A program made the translations under genes and the position numbers. A model generated the notes under the pieces. That model was not told the DNA's origin and searched no databases. It saw nothing but the letters and a program-made list of their open reading frames with translations. Positions 25,802-35,362 of a stretch of 64,000 nucleotides of DNA are shown one piece after another. Within the stretch, counting starts at the first letter, position 1. Each line of letters begins with the position of its first letter. Source of the DNA: Paracoccus aestuariivivens (GTDB lineage: Bacteria; Pseudomonadota; Alphaproteobacteria; Rhodobacterales; Rhodobacteraceae); contig NZ_WMIE01000001.1 in NCBI RefSeq assembly GCF_009711225.1, forward strand, positions 558,001 through 622,000. The letters run 5' to 3'.

Positions 25802-26042
25802 GAGGGGCTCCTTACGTGATGCAGACTCAGCGTGATGCATCATTTATGCCACAGCCATGACGTTGCTACGACGCAGCGAGTCAAATACCCCAGCGATCAG
25901 CGGAATTTCGACAGTTGCAAAGCGGATATCCGCGCAACTCGGGCGGAACTGCGTCCAGAACGGGACGAAGCTGCGCAGCAGCCAAGCAGACTGCCGCGCA
26001 GGGCCGCATCGGACAAACCCGTGAAGGGGAAGCCGCCCTATC
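25802..26042. other. Non-coding gap with repeated motif upstream of the RTX gene
   Basis: CGTGATGCA occurs at 25815-25823 and 25831-25839; the second copy is part of the palindrome TGATGCATCA (25833-25842). These lie 14-41 bases before the RTX start and may be an operator. The remainder to the asparaginase stop shows no convincing gene. Confidence 0.35.
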
Positions 26043-27029
26043 CTATTGCGGGAAACCTTTTGCGCGGCGCAACTCACCCGTTATCCGACCACGCCAATTG
26101 GTTTGCGGAGCGGTCAGATACTTACGCGCAGCCGGATCGTTCTCGGACAAAAGCCCCAGATGCAGCATCAGCGCGGTGATCGCCGCCTCGGCGCCGCGGG
26201 TGCCGCCATCAACGATCTTCAGGGCGATGCCCAGACCCCGCTCGGGCACGATTCCGACAAAGACCGCTTCGGCTCCGGTCTTAAGCGCGGCCTTGCCGCC
26301 AAGCGCCCGCATCAATTCGGTGCAGGCACGACCCTCTCCCGCGACCAGTTCGGGATGGGCGATCATCGCCTCGACCAGACGACGCTGCGCCGCGCCGCGC
26401 GAATCATTGGCCGGTTTGGCGAATCCCGCCATCGCCCGCGCCAGCCCCTCGACCGAACAGGCAAAGTTCGGGGCCGAGCAGCCGTCAACTCCCCAGCCCG
26501 CAACGCGCTCGCCCGTCGTCTCCTCGAACGCTTCGCGCACGGCCATTTGCACCGGATGGTCCAGCTCGACATATTCCGGCCCGCCACGCAATTTCTGGTT
26601 CAATGTCAGAAATCCTGCATGTTTGCCCGAGCAGTTATTGTGCAGCTGACAGGGCGATGTCCCGGAACAGACCAGCCCTTTGCGCGCTTCGGGATCGTTC
26701 GGCATATGGCTTCCGCAGCGAAGGTCTGATTCGGACAGTCCCAGCCCCTCCAGCCAGTTTTCCACGCGTTTCGTGTGCATTTCGGCGCCGTTATGACTGG
26801 CGCAGGCCAGCGCCAGATGCTCGGAAGTCAGTCCGGCCGCATCGGCGGCACCACTTTCGACCAAAGGCAAGGCCTGAATCATCTTGCAGGACGAACGCGG
26901 AAAGATCACCGCGCCGGGATCGCCCCACGCTTCGACAATCCCGTTCGAATCCGCAATGACGACATGCCCGCGATGGCTGCTTTCCAACAGACCGCCCCGC
27001 CATAATTCGATCAATCGGGCCTCTGACAT
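26043..27029 (-). CDS. Class 3 L-asparaginase (Rhizobium etli ReAV-type)
   Basis: The protein has 328 residues and is unrelated to the E. coli AnsA/AnsB fold. The family motifs are seen: SSCKMIQALPL with the Ser-x-x-Lys pair, CASHNGAEMH with a second Ser, NNCSGKHAGF with Cys and Lys, and GVDGCSAPNF with a second Cys. In ReAV these form a beta-lactamase-like active site and a Cys-Lys-Cys metal site. It hydrolyses asparagine to aspartate and ammonia in the cytoplasm. The ATG at 27029 is preferred over in-frame ATGs up to 27095 because GGGAG precedes it and family homology starts there. Confidence 0.9.
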   Translation of the reverse strand: MSEARLIELWRGGLLESSHRGHVVIADSNGIVEAWGDPGAVIFPRSSCKMIQALPLVESGAADAAGLTSEHLALACASHNGAEMHTKRVENWLEGLGLSESDLRCGSHMPNDPEARKGLVCSGTSPCQLHNNCSGKHAGFLTLNQKLRGGPEYVELDHPVQMAVREAFEETTGERVAGWGVDGCSAPNFACSVEGLARAMAGFAKPANDSRGAAQRRLVEAMIAHPELVAGEGRACTELMRALGGKAALKTGAEAVFVGIVPERGLGIALKIVDGGTRGAEAAITALMLHLGLLSENDPAARKYLTAPQTNWRGRITGELRRAKGFPQ

Positions 27030-27177
27030 CAAGCTCCCCCCTGACATTCCCGCGATTTCCCCAATCGGGGGTTTTTCAACCTCCGATTTTCGCATTATCC
27101 TGTTACTAGATGGTTGAAACCACCCCGTTCATCAGTAACAAGCCGGGATAAACCGGACTACGGCAGGAGGCCAGAGC

Positions 27178-27708
27178 ATGTTGAATTCCGCGTCGCGCGT
27201 GGCGGCGGCAGCCGCACTTATCGCAATCGCGACTTCCACCCCCCTATTCGCGCAGGAATCAACCAAGCAGCTCGCCAACCAAGGCGACTGGACTGCATTC
27301 TCCGCGAGCAGCCCCAAAGAGTGCTGGGCCGTGTCGGCCCCGAAATCGACCCAGAACACCGACTCGAGCGGGAATTCCAAGGACGTGACGCGCGGCGATA
27401 TCCGCCTTTATGTCGCGTATCGCCCCGGTGGCTCCTCGGGCGAGGTCTCGTTCTCGGGCGGCTATCCGTTCGCGCCGGATTCGACGGTCGAGGTCAATAT
27501 CGGCGGTCAGGTCTTCAAGCTGTTCACCGAAGGTGAAAGCGCATGGCCGGGTTCGGCTGCCGAAGATGGCAAACTGATCTCGGCGCTGCGTTCGGGTTCT
27601 AGCGCGATCATCTCGGGTCGTTCGGCGCGCGGCACGATGACCAAGGACACTTTCAGCCTGTCGGGCATCACCGCCATGACGAATGCGGCGCGTTCGGGCT
27701 GCCAATAA
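27178..27708 (+). CDS. IalB-family exported protein
   Basis: The protein has 176 residues with a Sec signal peptide (SRVAAAAALIAIATSTPLFA, cleavage before QES). The mature part fits the invasion-associated locus B family: GDWTAFSASSPKECWAVSAP, then DIRLYVAYRPG, and a final Cys in RSGCQ that may pair with the Cys near residue 51. The function outside Bartonella is unknown; a periplasmic stress role is likely. AGGAGG precedes the ATG. It is divergent from the asparaginase and followed by a strong terminator. Confidence 0.9.
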   Translation: MLNSASRVAAAAALIAIATSTPLFAQESTKQLANQGDWTAFSASSPKECWAVSAPKSTQNTDSSGNSKDVTRGDIRLYVAYRPGGSSGEVSFSGGYPFAPDSTVEVNIGGQVFKLFTEGESAWPGSAAEDGKLISALRSGSSAIISGRSARGTMTKDTFSLSGITAMTNAARSGCQ

Positions 27709-27744
27709 GCCCCGATCGCAGCATTTCCCGAAGAATTCGCAAAG

Positions 27745-27772
27745 CAGGGGCCTTGGCCCCTGTTTTCTTTTT
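27745..27772 (+). terminator. Rho-independent terminator after the IalB gene
   Basis: CAGGGGCC (27745-27752), a TT loop and GGCCCCTG (27755-27762), then TTTTCTTTTT. It has a strong GC stem and a clear T-tract and separates ialB from rlmN. Confidence 0.9.
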
Positions 27773-27827
27773 GGCGTGATTACCCTATATACACGCCTTC
27801 CCCCATCGTCGCCCGGACACCCCAGCC

Positions 27828-29006
27828 ATGACCGCCCCGATCACGCAGGACCTTTTGACCATTCCGCGCAAACTGCCGGAAACGCCGCTGATGAACATCG
27901 TGGGTCTGACCCGCGACCAGCTGCGCGACGCGTTGATTCAGGCCGGAACGCCGGAAAAGCAAGCCAAGATGCGTGTGGGCCAGATCTGGCAATGGGTCTA
28001 TCACTGGGGCGTACGCGATTTCGCGCAGATGACCAACCTTGCCAAGGATTACCGAGTATTCCTCGCCGAGCGGTTCGAAATCTCGGTGCCCGAGATCGTC
28101 ACCCGTCAGGTCAGCGCCGACGGCACCCGCAAATACCTGCTGCGCATCGCTGGCGGCCACGAGGTCGAGACCGTCTACATCCCCGAGGAATCGCGCGGAA
28201 CGCTGTGCATTTCGTCTCAGGTCGGCTGCACGCTGACCTGTTCCTTCTGCCACACCGGCACGCAAAAGCTGGTGCGCAACCTGACGGCTGGGGAAATCGT
28301 CGGGCAGGTCATGGTGGCGCGCGACGATCTGGGCGAATGGCCGGTACAGGGCGCGCCCAAGGACGAGACTCGTCTGGTCAGCAACGTCGTGCTGATGGGC
28401 ATGGGCGAGCCGCTTTACAATTTCGACAATGTCCGCGACGCGATGAAGGTCGTGATGGATGGCGAGGGCATCAGCCTGTCGCGCCGCCGCATCACGCTGT
28501 CGACCTCGGGCATCGTCCCCGAGATCGCCAAGACCGCCGAGGAAATCGGCTGCCTTCTGGCCGTCAGCTTCCATGCCACCACCGACGAGACCCGCAATAT
28601 GCTGGTCCCGGTGAACAAGAAATGGAACATCGAGACGCTGCTGAACGCGCTGCGCGAATACCCGCGCCTGTCGAACAGCGAACGCATCACCTTTGAATAT
28701 GTGATGCTCGACGGCGTGAATGACAGCGACGCGGATGCCCGCCGTCTGGTCAAGCTGATCCGTGGCATTCCGGCCAAGATCAACCTGATCCCGTTCAACG
28801 AATGGCCCGGTGTCGCCTATAAGCGCTCCAGCTGGGAACGGATCGAGGCCTTTGCCGATATCGTCCACAAAGCGGGCTATGCGAGCCCCATCCGCACCCC
28901 GCGTGGCGAAGACATCATGGCCGCCTGCGGCCAGCTGAAGTCGGCCACCGAGCGCGGCCGCAAATCCCGCGCCGAAATCGCAGCGGAAGCCGCCGCAGGG
29001 GCCTGA
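27828..29006 (+). CDS. rlmN: 23S rRNA/tRNA adenosine-C2 methyltransferase
   Basis: The protein has 392 residues. The radical SAM cluster motif [11 protein letters not shown] (CxxxCxxC) lies near residue 137. PGEKQAKM-like and [15 protein letters not shown] segments form the N-terminal domain, [14 protein letters not shown] follows, and the C-terminal catalytic Cys is in MAACGQLKS near residue 369. RlmN methylates A2503 of 23S rRNA and A37 of some tRNAs. It ends 4 bases before the convergent ACT-domain gene. Confidence 0.96.
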   Translation: MTAPITQDLLTIPRKLPETPLMNIVGLTRDQLRDALIQAGTPEKQAKMRVGQIWQWVYHWGVRDFAQMTNLAKDYRVFLAERFEISVPEIVTRQVSADGTRKYLLRIAGGHEVETVYIPEESRGTLCISSQVGCTLTCSFCHTGTQKLVRNLTAGEIVGQVMVARDDLGEWPVQGAPKDETRLVSNVVLMGMGEPLYNFDNVRDAMKVVMDGEGISLSRRRITLSTSGIVPEIAKTAEEIGCLLAVSFHATTDETRNMLVPVNKKWNIETLLNALREYPRLSNSERITFEYVMLDGVNDSDADARRLVKLIRGIPAKINLIPFNEWPGVAYKRSSWERIEAFADIVHKAGYASPIRTPRGEDIMAACGQLKSATERGRKSRAEIAAEAAAGA

Positions 29007-29010
29007 TCCG

Positions 29011-29412
29011 TCAGGCCTCGCCCGCCGCGATCTGCCGCAAAATCTCCATGGCCTCGGATTCGCGCCCATCGGGCACGAACAGATGGTCATGGAAATAGCC
29101 CGAGACCGGATTGACCCCGACGCCCCGCCGCGCCAGTGCGGCGGCGATATGGGCGATGAAGCCCACGGCCTCCAGCGAGGAATGGATGTCCAGCGTGACC
29201 ATCCGGCAGGGAAACTCGTAAGCAAGCCCATAGGCATCCGCTTCTGATCGCAGCAGAATCAACGTCGCCCCCTCGGCCTCGTGAAAGACCATGCGCGGCG
29301 TCAGACCCGCAGGGATCGCGCCGCGAGGCAAAGTCGCAAAAACATGGACGCCCTCGACCAATCGGGCCGACACGCTGCGCAGCAGCTTTTCCAGATCCGT
29401 CTCGCCACCCAT
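29011..29412 (-). CDS. ACT-domain protein (DUF2241-like)
   Basis: The protein has 133 residues. A C-terminal ACT-like fold is suggested by CRMVTLDIHSSLEAVGFIAH and VGVNPVSGYFHDHLFVP. Members of this family are small, probably amino-acid-binding proteins of unknown role. It is divergent from gpmI (about 150 bases between starts) and converges on rlmN. Its 5' end is fully contained between the two. Confidence 0.82.
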   Translation of the reverse strand: MGGETDLEKLLRSVSARLVEGVHVFATLPRGAIPAGLTPRMVFHEAEGATLILLRSEADAYGLAYEFPCRMVTLDIHSSLEAVGFIAHIAAALARRGVGVNPVSGYFHDHLFVPDGRESEAMEILRQIAAGEA

Positions 29413-29560
29413 TGCCTACTCCCCATGTCCAAGCCGATCATCTGCCGTCCCAAGGGGCAAAGGCAAACACGGAATCGTCAGTGTCGGGCGCGTGAACACC
29501 CCGAACTTGCCCCGCGCGACGGAGGGTCGTAGAAGCGTCTGGACCATGAAAGAGACCCCT

Positions 29561-31084
29561 ATGACGCATCCGAAACCCGTCGTCCTTTGCATCCTTGATG
29601 GTTGGGGCATTTCCACCCGCCCCGAGCAAAGCGCGCCGGATCAGGCCAATACTCCGAATTTCGACCGGCTGATGACCGACTGCCCGCATGGCACGCTGAT
29701 CACCTTCGGTCCCGATGTCGGCCTGCCGCGCGGCCAGATGGGCAATTCCGAGGTCGGCCACACCAATATCGGCGCGGGCCGCGTCGTCGCGATGGATCTG
29801 GGCCAGATCGACCTAGCGATCGAGGATGGCAGCTTCTTCGCCAATCCCGAGATCGTCGCCTTTGCCGACAAGCTGAAAGCCAGCGGCGGCACCGCGCATC
29901 TGATGGGCGTCGTCTCGGATGGCGGCGTGCATGGCCATATCCAGCATGTGCTGGCGGCTGCAAAGGCCATCGCCGACAAGGGCGTTCCGGTCGTCCTGCA
30001 TGCGATCACCGATGGCCGCGACGTGCCGCCGAAATCGGCCGAGGGCTATGTCGAGGAGCTGCTGGGCAACCTGCCCGCAGGCGTCTCGGTCGGCACGGTG
30101 ATCGGGCGCTATTACGCCATGGACCGCGACAACCGCTGGGAGCGCGTCAGCCGCGCCTTTGCCGCGATGACCCGCGCCGAAGGTCTTCATGCCGCAGATG
30201 CCGCACAGGCTGTCGAGGCTGCCTATGCCCGTGGCGAGACCGATGAATTCATCGAGCCGACCGTGCTGGACGGCTTCACTGGCGCCAAGGATGGCGACGG
30301 CATCTTCTGCCTGAACTTCCGCGCCGACCGCGCGCGAGAGATCCTTGCCGCCCTCGGCCAGCCCGATTTCGACGCTTTCGACACCGGCACGCGCCCGCAA
30401 TGGGCAGCGCTTCTGGGCATGGTCGATTACTCGGCTAAGCATGACGAATATATGCAGGCCGCCTATCCCAAGCGTCAGGTGGTGAACACGCTGGGTGCAT
30501 GGGTCGCGGCCAAGGGGCTGAAACAGTTCCGCCTCGCCGAGACCGAGAAATACCCCCATGTCACCTTCTTCCTGAACGGTGGCCGCGAGGCCCCCGAGGC
30601 AGGCGAGGACCGCTTCATGCCCTCCAGCCCCAAGGTCGCGACCTATGACCTTGCACCGGAAATGGCCGCGCCCGAGGTCAGCGCCAAGCTGGTCGAGGCG
30701 ATCGAGGCAGGCCACGACCTGATCGTGGTGAACTTCGCCAATCCCGACATGGTCGGCCATACCGGCAGCCTGCCCGCCGCCGTCCGCGCCGTCGAGGCGG
30801 TGGACAAGGGCCTTGGCATGATGCTGGACGCGCTGGAAAAGGCCGGAGGTGCGGCGGTCGTCATCGCGGACCACGGCAATTGCGAAACCATGATCGACCC
30901 CGAGACCGGCGGTCCCCACACCGCCCATACCGTGAATCCGGTTCCGGTGATCGTCTTCGGGGCTCCGGAAGGCAGCAGGCTGCGTAGCGGACGCCTTGCC
31001 GATGTCGCGCCGACCGTGCTTGATCTGATGGGTCTTGACCTGCCGCCCGAGATGACCGGCAAATCCCTTATCGAGCCCGCATGA
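29561..31084 (+). CDS. gpmI: 2,3-bisphosphoglycerate-independent phosphoglycerate mutase
   Basis: The protein has 507 residues from the ATG at 29561. KPVVLCILDGWG has the metal-binding Asp, MGNSEVGHTNIGAGR the catalytic Ser, DGRDVPP the transferase loop and IADHGNCETM the second metal site. It interconverts 3- and 2-phosphoglycerate. The frame extends upstream across the ACT gene promoter. ATG at 29546 or 29561 are the realistic starts; the latter has AAAGAG before it and gives standard length. It leads the operon gpmI-envC-ctpA-rppH. Confidence 0.95.
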   Translation: MTHPKPVVLCILDGWGISTRPEQSAPDQANTPNFDRLMTDCPHGTLITFGPDVGLPRGQMGNSEVGHTNIGAGRVVAMDLGQIDLAIEDGSFFANPEIVAFADKLKASGGTAHLMGVVSDGGVHGHIQHVLAAAKAIADKGVPVVLHAITDGRDVPPKSAEGYVEELLGNLPAGVSVGTVIGRYYAMDRDNRWERVSRAFAAMTRAEGLHAADAAQAVEAAYARGETDEFIEPTVLDGFTGAKDGDGIFCLNFRADRAREILAALGQPDFDAFDTGTRPQWAALLGMVDYSAKHDEYMQAAYPKRQVVNTLGAWVAAKGLKQFRLAETEKYPHVTFFLNGGREAPEAGEDRFMPSSPKVATYDLAPEMAAPEVSAKLVEAIEAGHDLIVVNFANPDMVGHTGSLPAAVRAVEAVDKGLGMMLDALEKAGGAAVVIADHGNCETMIDPETGGPHTAHTVNPVPVIVFGAPEGSRLRSGRLADVAPTVLDLMGLDLPPEMTGKSLIEPA

Positions 31085-32337
31085 AGCTGACATTTGTCCT
31101 GCCCGCCCTTCTGGTTGCCGGTCTGGCCACCGTTGCACCCGCGCAACAGGCGACCTCGGGCCAACAGAATTCGGGCCAGCAGAACGCGGCACTAAGTCAG
31201 GCCGCGCAGGAGGCCGCTGCGGCGGCTGAAATCCTGCGCGATGCGACCGGCCAGCTGGACACCGCGCTCAGCAAAGAGGATCAGGTCGCCTCGCTGACCC
31301 AGATGATCCGCGCCTACGAGCAGGGCCTGTCCGCCCTGCGCGACGGCCTGCGCCGCGCCGGTATCCGCGAACAGCAGATCCATGCCGAATTCGAAGCCCG
31401 CCGCGACAAGCTGGGTCGGGTCGTCGGCGTGATGACCGCGATGCAGCGCTCGCCGGAAACGACGCTGCTGTTGCACCCTGCCGGACCGGAAGCCTCGGCG
31501 CGGGCGGGGATGATCCTGTCCTCGGTCGCGCCCGGCCTGCAATCCGAGGCCGAGGTGATGCAGAAGCAGCTGGAAGAAATCCGCACCGTCCGAACCATCC
31601 AGCTGAATGCGGCAAACACGCTGGCACAGGGGCTGGGACAGGTTCAGGAGGCGCGGCGTTTGCTGGCCTCGGCCGTCACGGATCGCTCGCAAATGCCAGT
31701 CCGCTTCGGCGACAACCCGACCGAACTGACCGCGCTGGTCCAATCGGCCGACACGCTGGACGCGTTTGCCTCGGGCATCGTCGGGATGGAGCAGGACATC
31801 GGCGCGCCCATGGCCGATTTCGAAGGCGCGCAAGGCAGCCTGCCCTTGCCCGTCATGGGCCGCGTGCTGCGCCACTACAAGGAACCCGATGCCGCCGGCG
31901 TCGAGCGCCCCGGCATGGTGCTGGCGACCGGACCCGCCGCGCTGGTCACGTCCCCATGGGCCGCGACCATCCGCTACCGTGGCCCGCTGCTGGATTACGG
32001 CAATGTGATGATCATTGAACCCGCGCGCGGCTATCTGGTGATATTTGCCGGATTGGCCGAGGTCTTTGGCGAAGTCGGGGATGTCCTTACCGCTGGCGAG
32101 CCCATAGGGCTGATGGGCGGGGCGGAACCCCCCGCCGAAGAGTTCGGCGCGGAATTTGTTGCCAATGCAGCCATAGGAGGCGGCGCTGGACAGACCGAAA
32201 CACTGTATGTTGAACTTCGCAAGGGCAAGGAAACACTGGACCCGGCGGAGTGGTTCGTGATGAATCCCATCATGGGCGAGGCCGCTCGCGAAACACACGG
32301 CCACAACGGAACCGGGCAGGACGGAAACACGGAATGA
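31081..32337 (+). CDS. envC: EnvC-like murein hydrolase activator with degenerate M23 domain
   Basis: The protein has 418 residues. A signal peptide (MKLTFVLPALLVAGLATVAP) is followed by a Gln-rich linker. Long coiled coils run at about 35-235, and a LytM/M23 fold occupies about 285-390 (YGNVMIIEPARGYLVIFAGL). Active M23 enzymes have His in the first strand and an HxH ending YAHL; here these positions are Glu-Pro and FAGL. A catalytic role is therefore unlikely, as in E. coli EnvC, which activates amidases. The start overlaps the gpmI stop and the stop overlaps ctpA (both ATGA). Confidence 0.87.
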   Translation: MKLTFVLPALLVAGLATVAPAQQATSGQQNSGQQNAALSQAAQEAAAAAEILRDATGQLDTALSKEDQVASLTQMIRAYEQGLSALRDGLRRAGIREQQIHAEFEARRDKLGRVVGVMTAMQRSPETTLLLHPAGPEASARAGMILSSVAPGLQSEAEVMQKQLEEIRTVRTIQLNAANTLAQGLGQVQEARRLLASAVTDRSQMPVRFGDNPTELTALVQSADTLDAFASGIVGMEQDIGAPMADFEGAQGSLPLPVMGRVLRHYKEPDAAGVERPGMVLATGPAALVTSPWAATIRYRGPLLDYGNVMIIEPARGYLVIFAGLAEVFGEVGDVLTAGEPIGLMGGAEPPAEEFGAEFVANAAIGGGAGQTETLYVELRKGKETLDPAEWFVMNPIMGEAARETHGHNGTGQDGNTE

Positions 32338-33752
32338 AACATTACCTTCTGGCCGGCGCGATCGGCACTCTGGCGGGCGCAGTGGTCGCCACGCAATTCG
32401 CGGGCCCGCTGGTCGCACAAGAGACCGGCAAGAACGCTTCGATCTACGAACAGCTCGATCTGTTCGGCAACGTGTTCGAGCGCGTCCGCGCCGATTATGT
32501 CGAGCAGGTCGATGACAAGAAGCTGATCGAGGCCGCGATCAACGGCATGCTGACCTCGCTTGACCCGCATAGCTCGTTCCTGTCGGCCAAGGATTACGAG
32601 GACATGCAGACCACGACGCGGGGCAGCTTCGGCGGCCTTGGCATCGAGGTCGGGCAGGAAGACGGCCTCGTCAAGGTCATCTCGCCCATCGACGACACCC
32701 CCGCCGCCGAGGCCGGTGTGAAATCGGGCGATTTCATCACCCATGTGAACGGCGAATCACTGATGGGCCTGTCGCTGGACGACGCGGTCGAGAAGATGCG
32801 CGGGCCGGTCGGATCGGAAATCAAGATCACCATCCTGCGTCAGGGCGAACAGGAACCCTTCGACCTGACCATCGTGCGCGACACCATCAAACTGACCGTG
32901 GTCAAAACCCGCATCGAAAGCCACGCGGTCGTCCTGCGCGTCTCGACCTTCAACGACGAGACGATGGACACGCTGCGCTCGGAGATGACCAAATCCATCA
33001 AGGATGCGGGCGGCATCGATAAGGTCACCGGCTTCGTGCTGGACCTGCGCAACAACCCCGGCGGTCTGCTCAATCAGGCCATCGAGGTCTCGGACGCCTT
33101 CCTCGACAAGGGCGAGATCGTCTCGACCCGCGGCCGCAAGCCCGAGGAATCCGAGCGCTGGAACGCCCAGCTTGGCGATCTCGCCGAAGGCAAGCCGATG
33201 GTCGTGCTGATCAATGGCGGCTCGGCCTCGGCATCAGAGATCGTGACCGGCGCATTGCAGGATCACCGCCGCGCCATCGTCGTCGGCACCAAATCCTTCG
33301 GCAAGGGCTCGGTCCAGACCGTCATGCCGGTCACCTCGGACAGCGCCATCCGCCTGACCACGGCGCGCTATTACACGCCGTCGGGCCGCTCGATCCAGTC
33401 GCTGGGCATCCAGCCCGACATCATCGTCGAACAGCCGCAACCGGCCAAGGTCGAGGAAGGCGAGGAAAACAAGCCCAAGTCCGACTCGAAATTCCTCAGT
33501 TCGGAAGCGGATCTGCGCGGCGCGCTGAACAACGATTCGATCAGCGATGACGAGCGCAAGCAGATCGAGGAAGAAGCCAAGCAGGTCGAGGCCACCGCCA
33601 AGCTGCGCGAGGAAGACTACCAGCTCGCCTATGCGGTCGATATCCTCAAAGGTCTGTCTGCTGTCAGCTTCCATGCCGACGCCGTTCCAGACAATGCCAA
33701 GCCCGCCGTGACGGGCGAGGACGCGACCAGCGAGGGCGCGAAGAAACAATGA
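32334..33752 (+). CDS. ctpA: C-terminal processing peptidase, S41 family
   Basis: The protein has 472 residues. A signal anchor ([20 protein letters not shown]) precedes the N-terminal helices, a PDZ domain (about 85-165, [20 protein letters not shown]) and the protease core. The catalytic Ser is in [11 protein letters not shown] and the Lys in [11 protein letters not shown] charged tail of about 100 residues follows. It cleaves C-termini of periplasmic proteins, including cell-wall enzymes, consistent with the EnvC-like neighbour. It is ATGA-coupled on both sides. Confidence 0.94.
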   Translation: MKHYLLAGAIGTLAGAVVATQFAGPLVAQETGKNASIYEQLDLFGNVFERVRADYVEQVDDKKLIEAAINGMLTSLDPHSSFLSAKDYEDMQTTTRGSFGGLGIEVGQEDGLVKVISPIDDTPAAEAGVKSGDFITHVNGESLMGLSLDDAVEKMRGPVGSEIKITILRQGEQEPFDLTIVRDTIKLTVVKTRIESHAVVLRVSTFNDETMDTLRSEMTKSIKDAGGIDKVTGFVLDLRNNPGGLLNQAIEVSDAFLDKGEIVSTRGRKPEESERWNAQLGDLAEGKPMVVLINGGSASASEIVTGALQDHRRAIVVGTKSFGKGSVQTVMPVTSDSAIRLTTARYYTPSGRSIQSLGIQPDIIVEQPQPAKVEEGEENKPKSDSKFLSSEADLRGALNNDSISDDERKQIEEEAKQVEATAKLREEDYQLAYAVDILKGLSAVSFHADAVPDNAKPAVTGEDATSEGAKKQ

Positions 33753-34240
33753 CCGACCTGCGTTCCGGGCCGTCGGGCCTGCCCTATCGGCCCTGCGCGG
33801 GTGTCGTGCTGATCAATGCCGAAGGATTGATCTTCGCCGGTCAGCGCATCGACAATCCCGGCCATGCCTGGCAAATGCCTCAGGGCGGCATCGACGCGGG
33901 GGAAACCCCGCGCGAGGCCGCCTTGCGCGAACTGACCGAAGAAACCGGCGTGACCTCGGATCTTGTCGAGGTTCTGGCCGAATCCCCCGATTGGGTGACC
34001 TACAATCTGCCGCCCGAACTGCTGGGCAAGGTCTGGAAAGGCCGCTTCGGTGGCCAGCAACAAAAATGGCTGGCGCTGCGTTTTCTCGGCACCGACTCGG
34101 ACGTGCGGATCGAAACCGACCATCCCGAATTCGACCGCTGGCAATGGATGCCCGCCGCGGACCTGCTGGAAAGCATCGTGCCCTTCAAGCGCGCGGTCTA
34201 TGAACAGGTGTTCAAGGACTTCAAGGGTCTGCTGGCCTAA
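33749..34240 (+). CDS. rppH: RNA pyrophosphohydrolase (Nudix)
   Basis: The protein has 163 residues. [20 protein letters not shown] and [14 protein letters not shown] are RppH-specific, and the Nudix box [20 protein letters not shown] is intact. RppH removes pyrophosphate from the 5' end of mRNA and starts decay. The start overlaps ctpA as ATGA. It is the last gene of the gpmI operon and ends 4 bases before the convergent CDF gene. Confidence 0.95.
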   Translation: MTDLRSGPSGLPYRPCAGVVLINAEGLIFAGQRIDNPGHAWQMPQGGIDAGETPREAALRELTEETGVTSDLVEVLAESPDWVTYNLPPELLGKVWKGRFGGQQQKWLALRFLGTDSDVRIETDHPEFDRWQWMPAADLLESIVPFKRAVYEQVFKDFKGLLA

Positions 34241-34244
34241 GGGC

Positions 34245-35165
34245 CTATTCGGCCCATTCCCGATCCGTGGTGAAGGCGATCGTCAACCAGCGATCCGGCC
34301 CTTCACCACCGATTTCCTCACCGATTTCATCGCGGATACGGTCCCATTCCTCTAGCGGGCGGGCCGGAGCGCCGGTCGGCACGATGAAATAGATCTCGAT
34401 CTGCCGCCCGCGGCCGACCCGCGCGACATAAGCGCGATGGCCGAGAAAGCCGTATTTCCCGACCTGCCGCTCGGCCACCTCATCGACATGCTGACGCAGC
34501 ACCGGCGGCGTCACCAGCAGGATATCCGCCAGCGCCTGCCGCACCGTCGAAAGCGGGATCGGAATCACCACAACCGAGATCAGCGCCAGCACCGCCGGAT
34601 CGACATAGGGCGACATCCATTCCAGATTCGTGCCCTGAATCGCCCAGCCGAACACGAATGCCACCAGAAGCGCGCCGGTCAGCGACACCGACATGATCCA
34701 TGCCTTGACGTCCAGCGCCAGAAAGCTCGACCTGATCCTGCGGTTGGCCCGCCTCCCATAGCTGGCCATGAAGCAGCCCGCGACAATCGTGATGGCGGCA
34801 TAGACAATGGCCCAGCCGAATTCCAGATGCCGCCCGCCGGTCAGCAGGCTTCCGATAGCGTTGATCAATCCGTAGATCGAGGCGCCGATCAGCATCGCCC
34901 CGTTCAGCCCCAGCACGATCGGCTCGAGATGCCAGAAGCCCATATTGAAGCGCTCGGTCAGCTTGGAATGCTGCCCCACGCTTCCCGCCGCGATCAGCCG
35001 CGTGACCCACAAAGACAGGACCGTCATGCTGGCATCGGTCAGCGAATAGATCCCGTCGAACACGATCGAATACGAGCCGGTCATCAGCCCGAACCCCACG
35101 CCGATTGCGGCAATGATGAAGGTGACGATGATCGAACGCCGCAGCACCTGCTGTTCCGATGACAT
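34245..35165 (-). CDS. Cation diffusion facilitator-family transporter
   Basis: The protein has 306 residues with about six membrane segments. [19 protein letters not shown] carries the Asp residues of the helix-II metal site, and [20 protein letters not shown] lies in helix VI. A C-terminal cytoplasmic domain follows from about residue 205. Divalent metal export is likely, but the usual HxxxD/DxxxD pairs cannot be assigned with confidence, so the metal is unknown. GGAGGG precedes the ATG at 35165, an ATG 24 bases upstream is less likely. It is divergent from gdx. Confidence 0.82.
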   Translation of the reverse strand: MSSEQQVLRRSIIVTFIIAAIGVGFGLMTGSYSIVFDGIYSLTDASMTVLSLWVTRLIAAGSVGQHSKLTERFNMGFWHLEPIVLGLNGAMLIGASIYGLINAIGSLLTGGRHLEFGWAIVYAAITIVAGCFMASYGRRANRRIRSSFLALDVKAWIMSVSLTGALLVAFVFGWAIQGTNLEWMSPYVDPAVLALISVVVIPIPLSTVRQALADILLVTPPVLRQHVDEVAERQVGKYGFLGHRAYVARVGRGRQIEIYFIVPTGAPARPLEEWDRIRDEIGEEIGGEGPDRWLTIAFTTDREWAE

Positions 35166-35267
35166 GGCGACCCTCCTGTTTCCGCGCAAGAATCGACGGC
35201 TACCATAGCTTGCGCGCCTCGAACCGCCCAGCCGGACCGGATCGCCCGTCCCGTTTCGCCCCGACCC

Positions 35268-35296
35268 TTGCCTCGATGCGCTCGGTTTCCTATATC
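35268..35296 (+). promoter_or_regulatory. Candidate promoter of the guanidine riboswitch-gdx transcript
   Basis: TTGCCT (35268-35273), a 17-base spacer and TATATC (35291-35296), each matching the sigma-70 consensus at four of six positions. The expected start site at about 35302-35304 is the first base of the riboswitch stem. Confidence 0.6.
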
Positions 35297-35302
35297 TGGC
35301 CC

Positions 35303-35344
35303 GAGGACGACCTCACCATCACGGCAAACGAACGGGACGGCCCG
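35303..35344 (+). ncRNA. Guanidine-II riboswitch (mini-ykkC)
   Basis: Two short hairpins occur. Stem GAGG/CCTC holds loop ACGA (35303-35314), and stem CGGG/CCCG holds loop ACGG (35333-35344), with an 18-base linker. Twin hairpins with ACGR loops just before a ribosome-binding site (AGGAGA at 35351-35356) define the guanidine-II riboswitch, whose loops kiss when guanidinium binds and which controls translation. The downstream gene encodes a Gdx/SugE-type transporter, the classic target. Loop and stem bases are seen; ligand control is established for the class. Confidence 0.9.
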
Positions 35345-35362
35345 ATCAACAGGAGATCAGGC

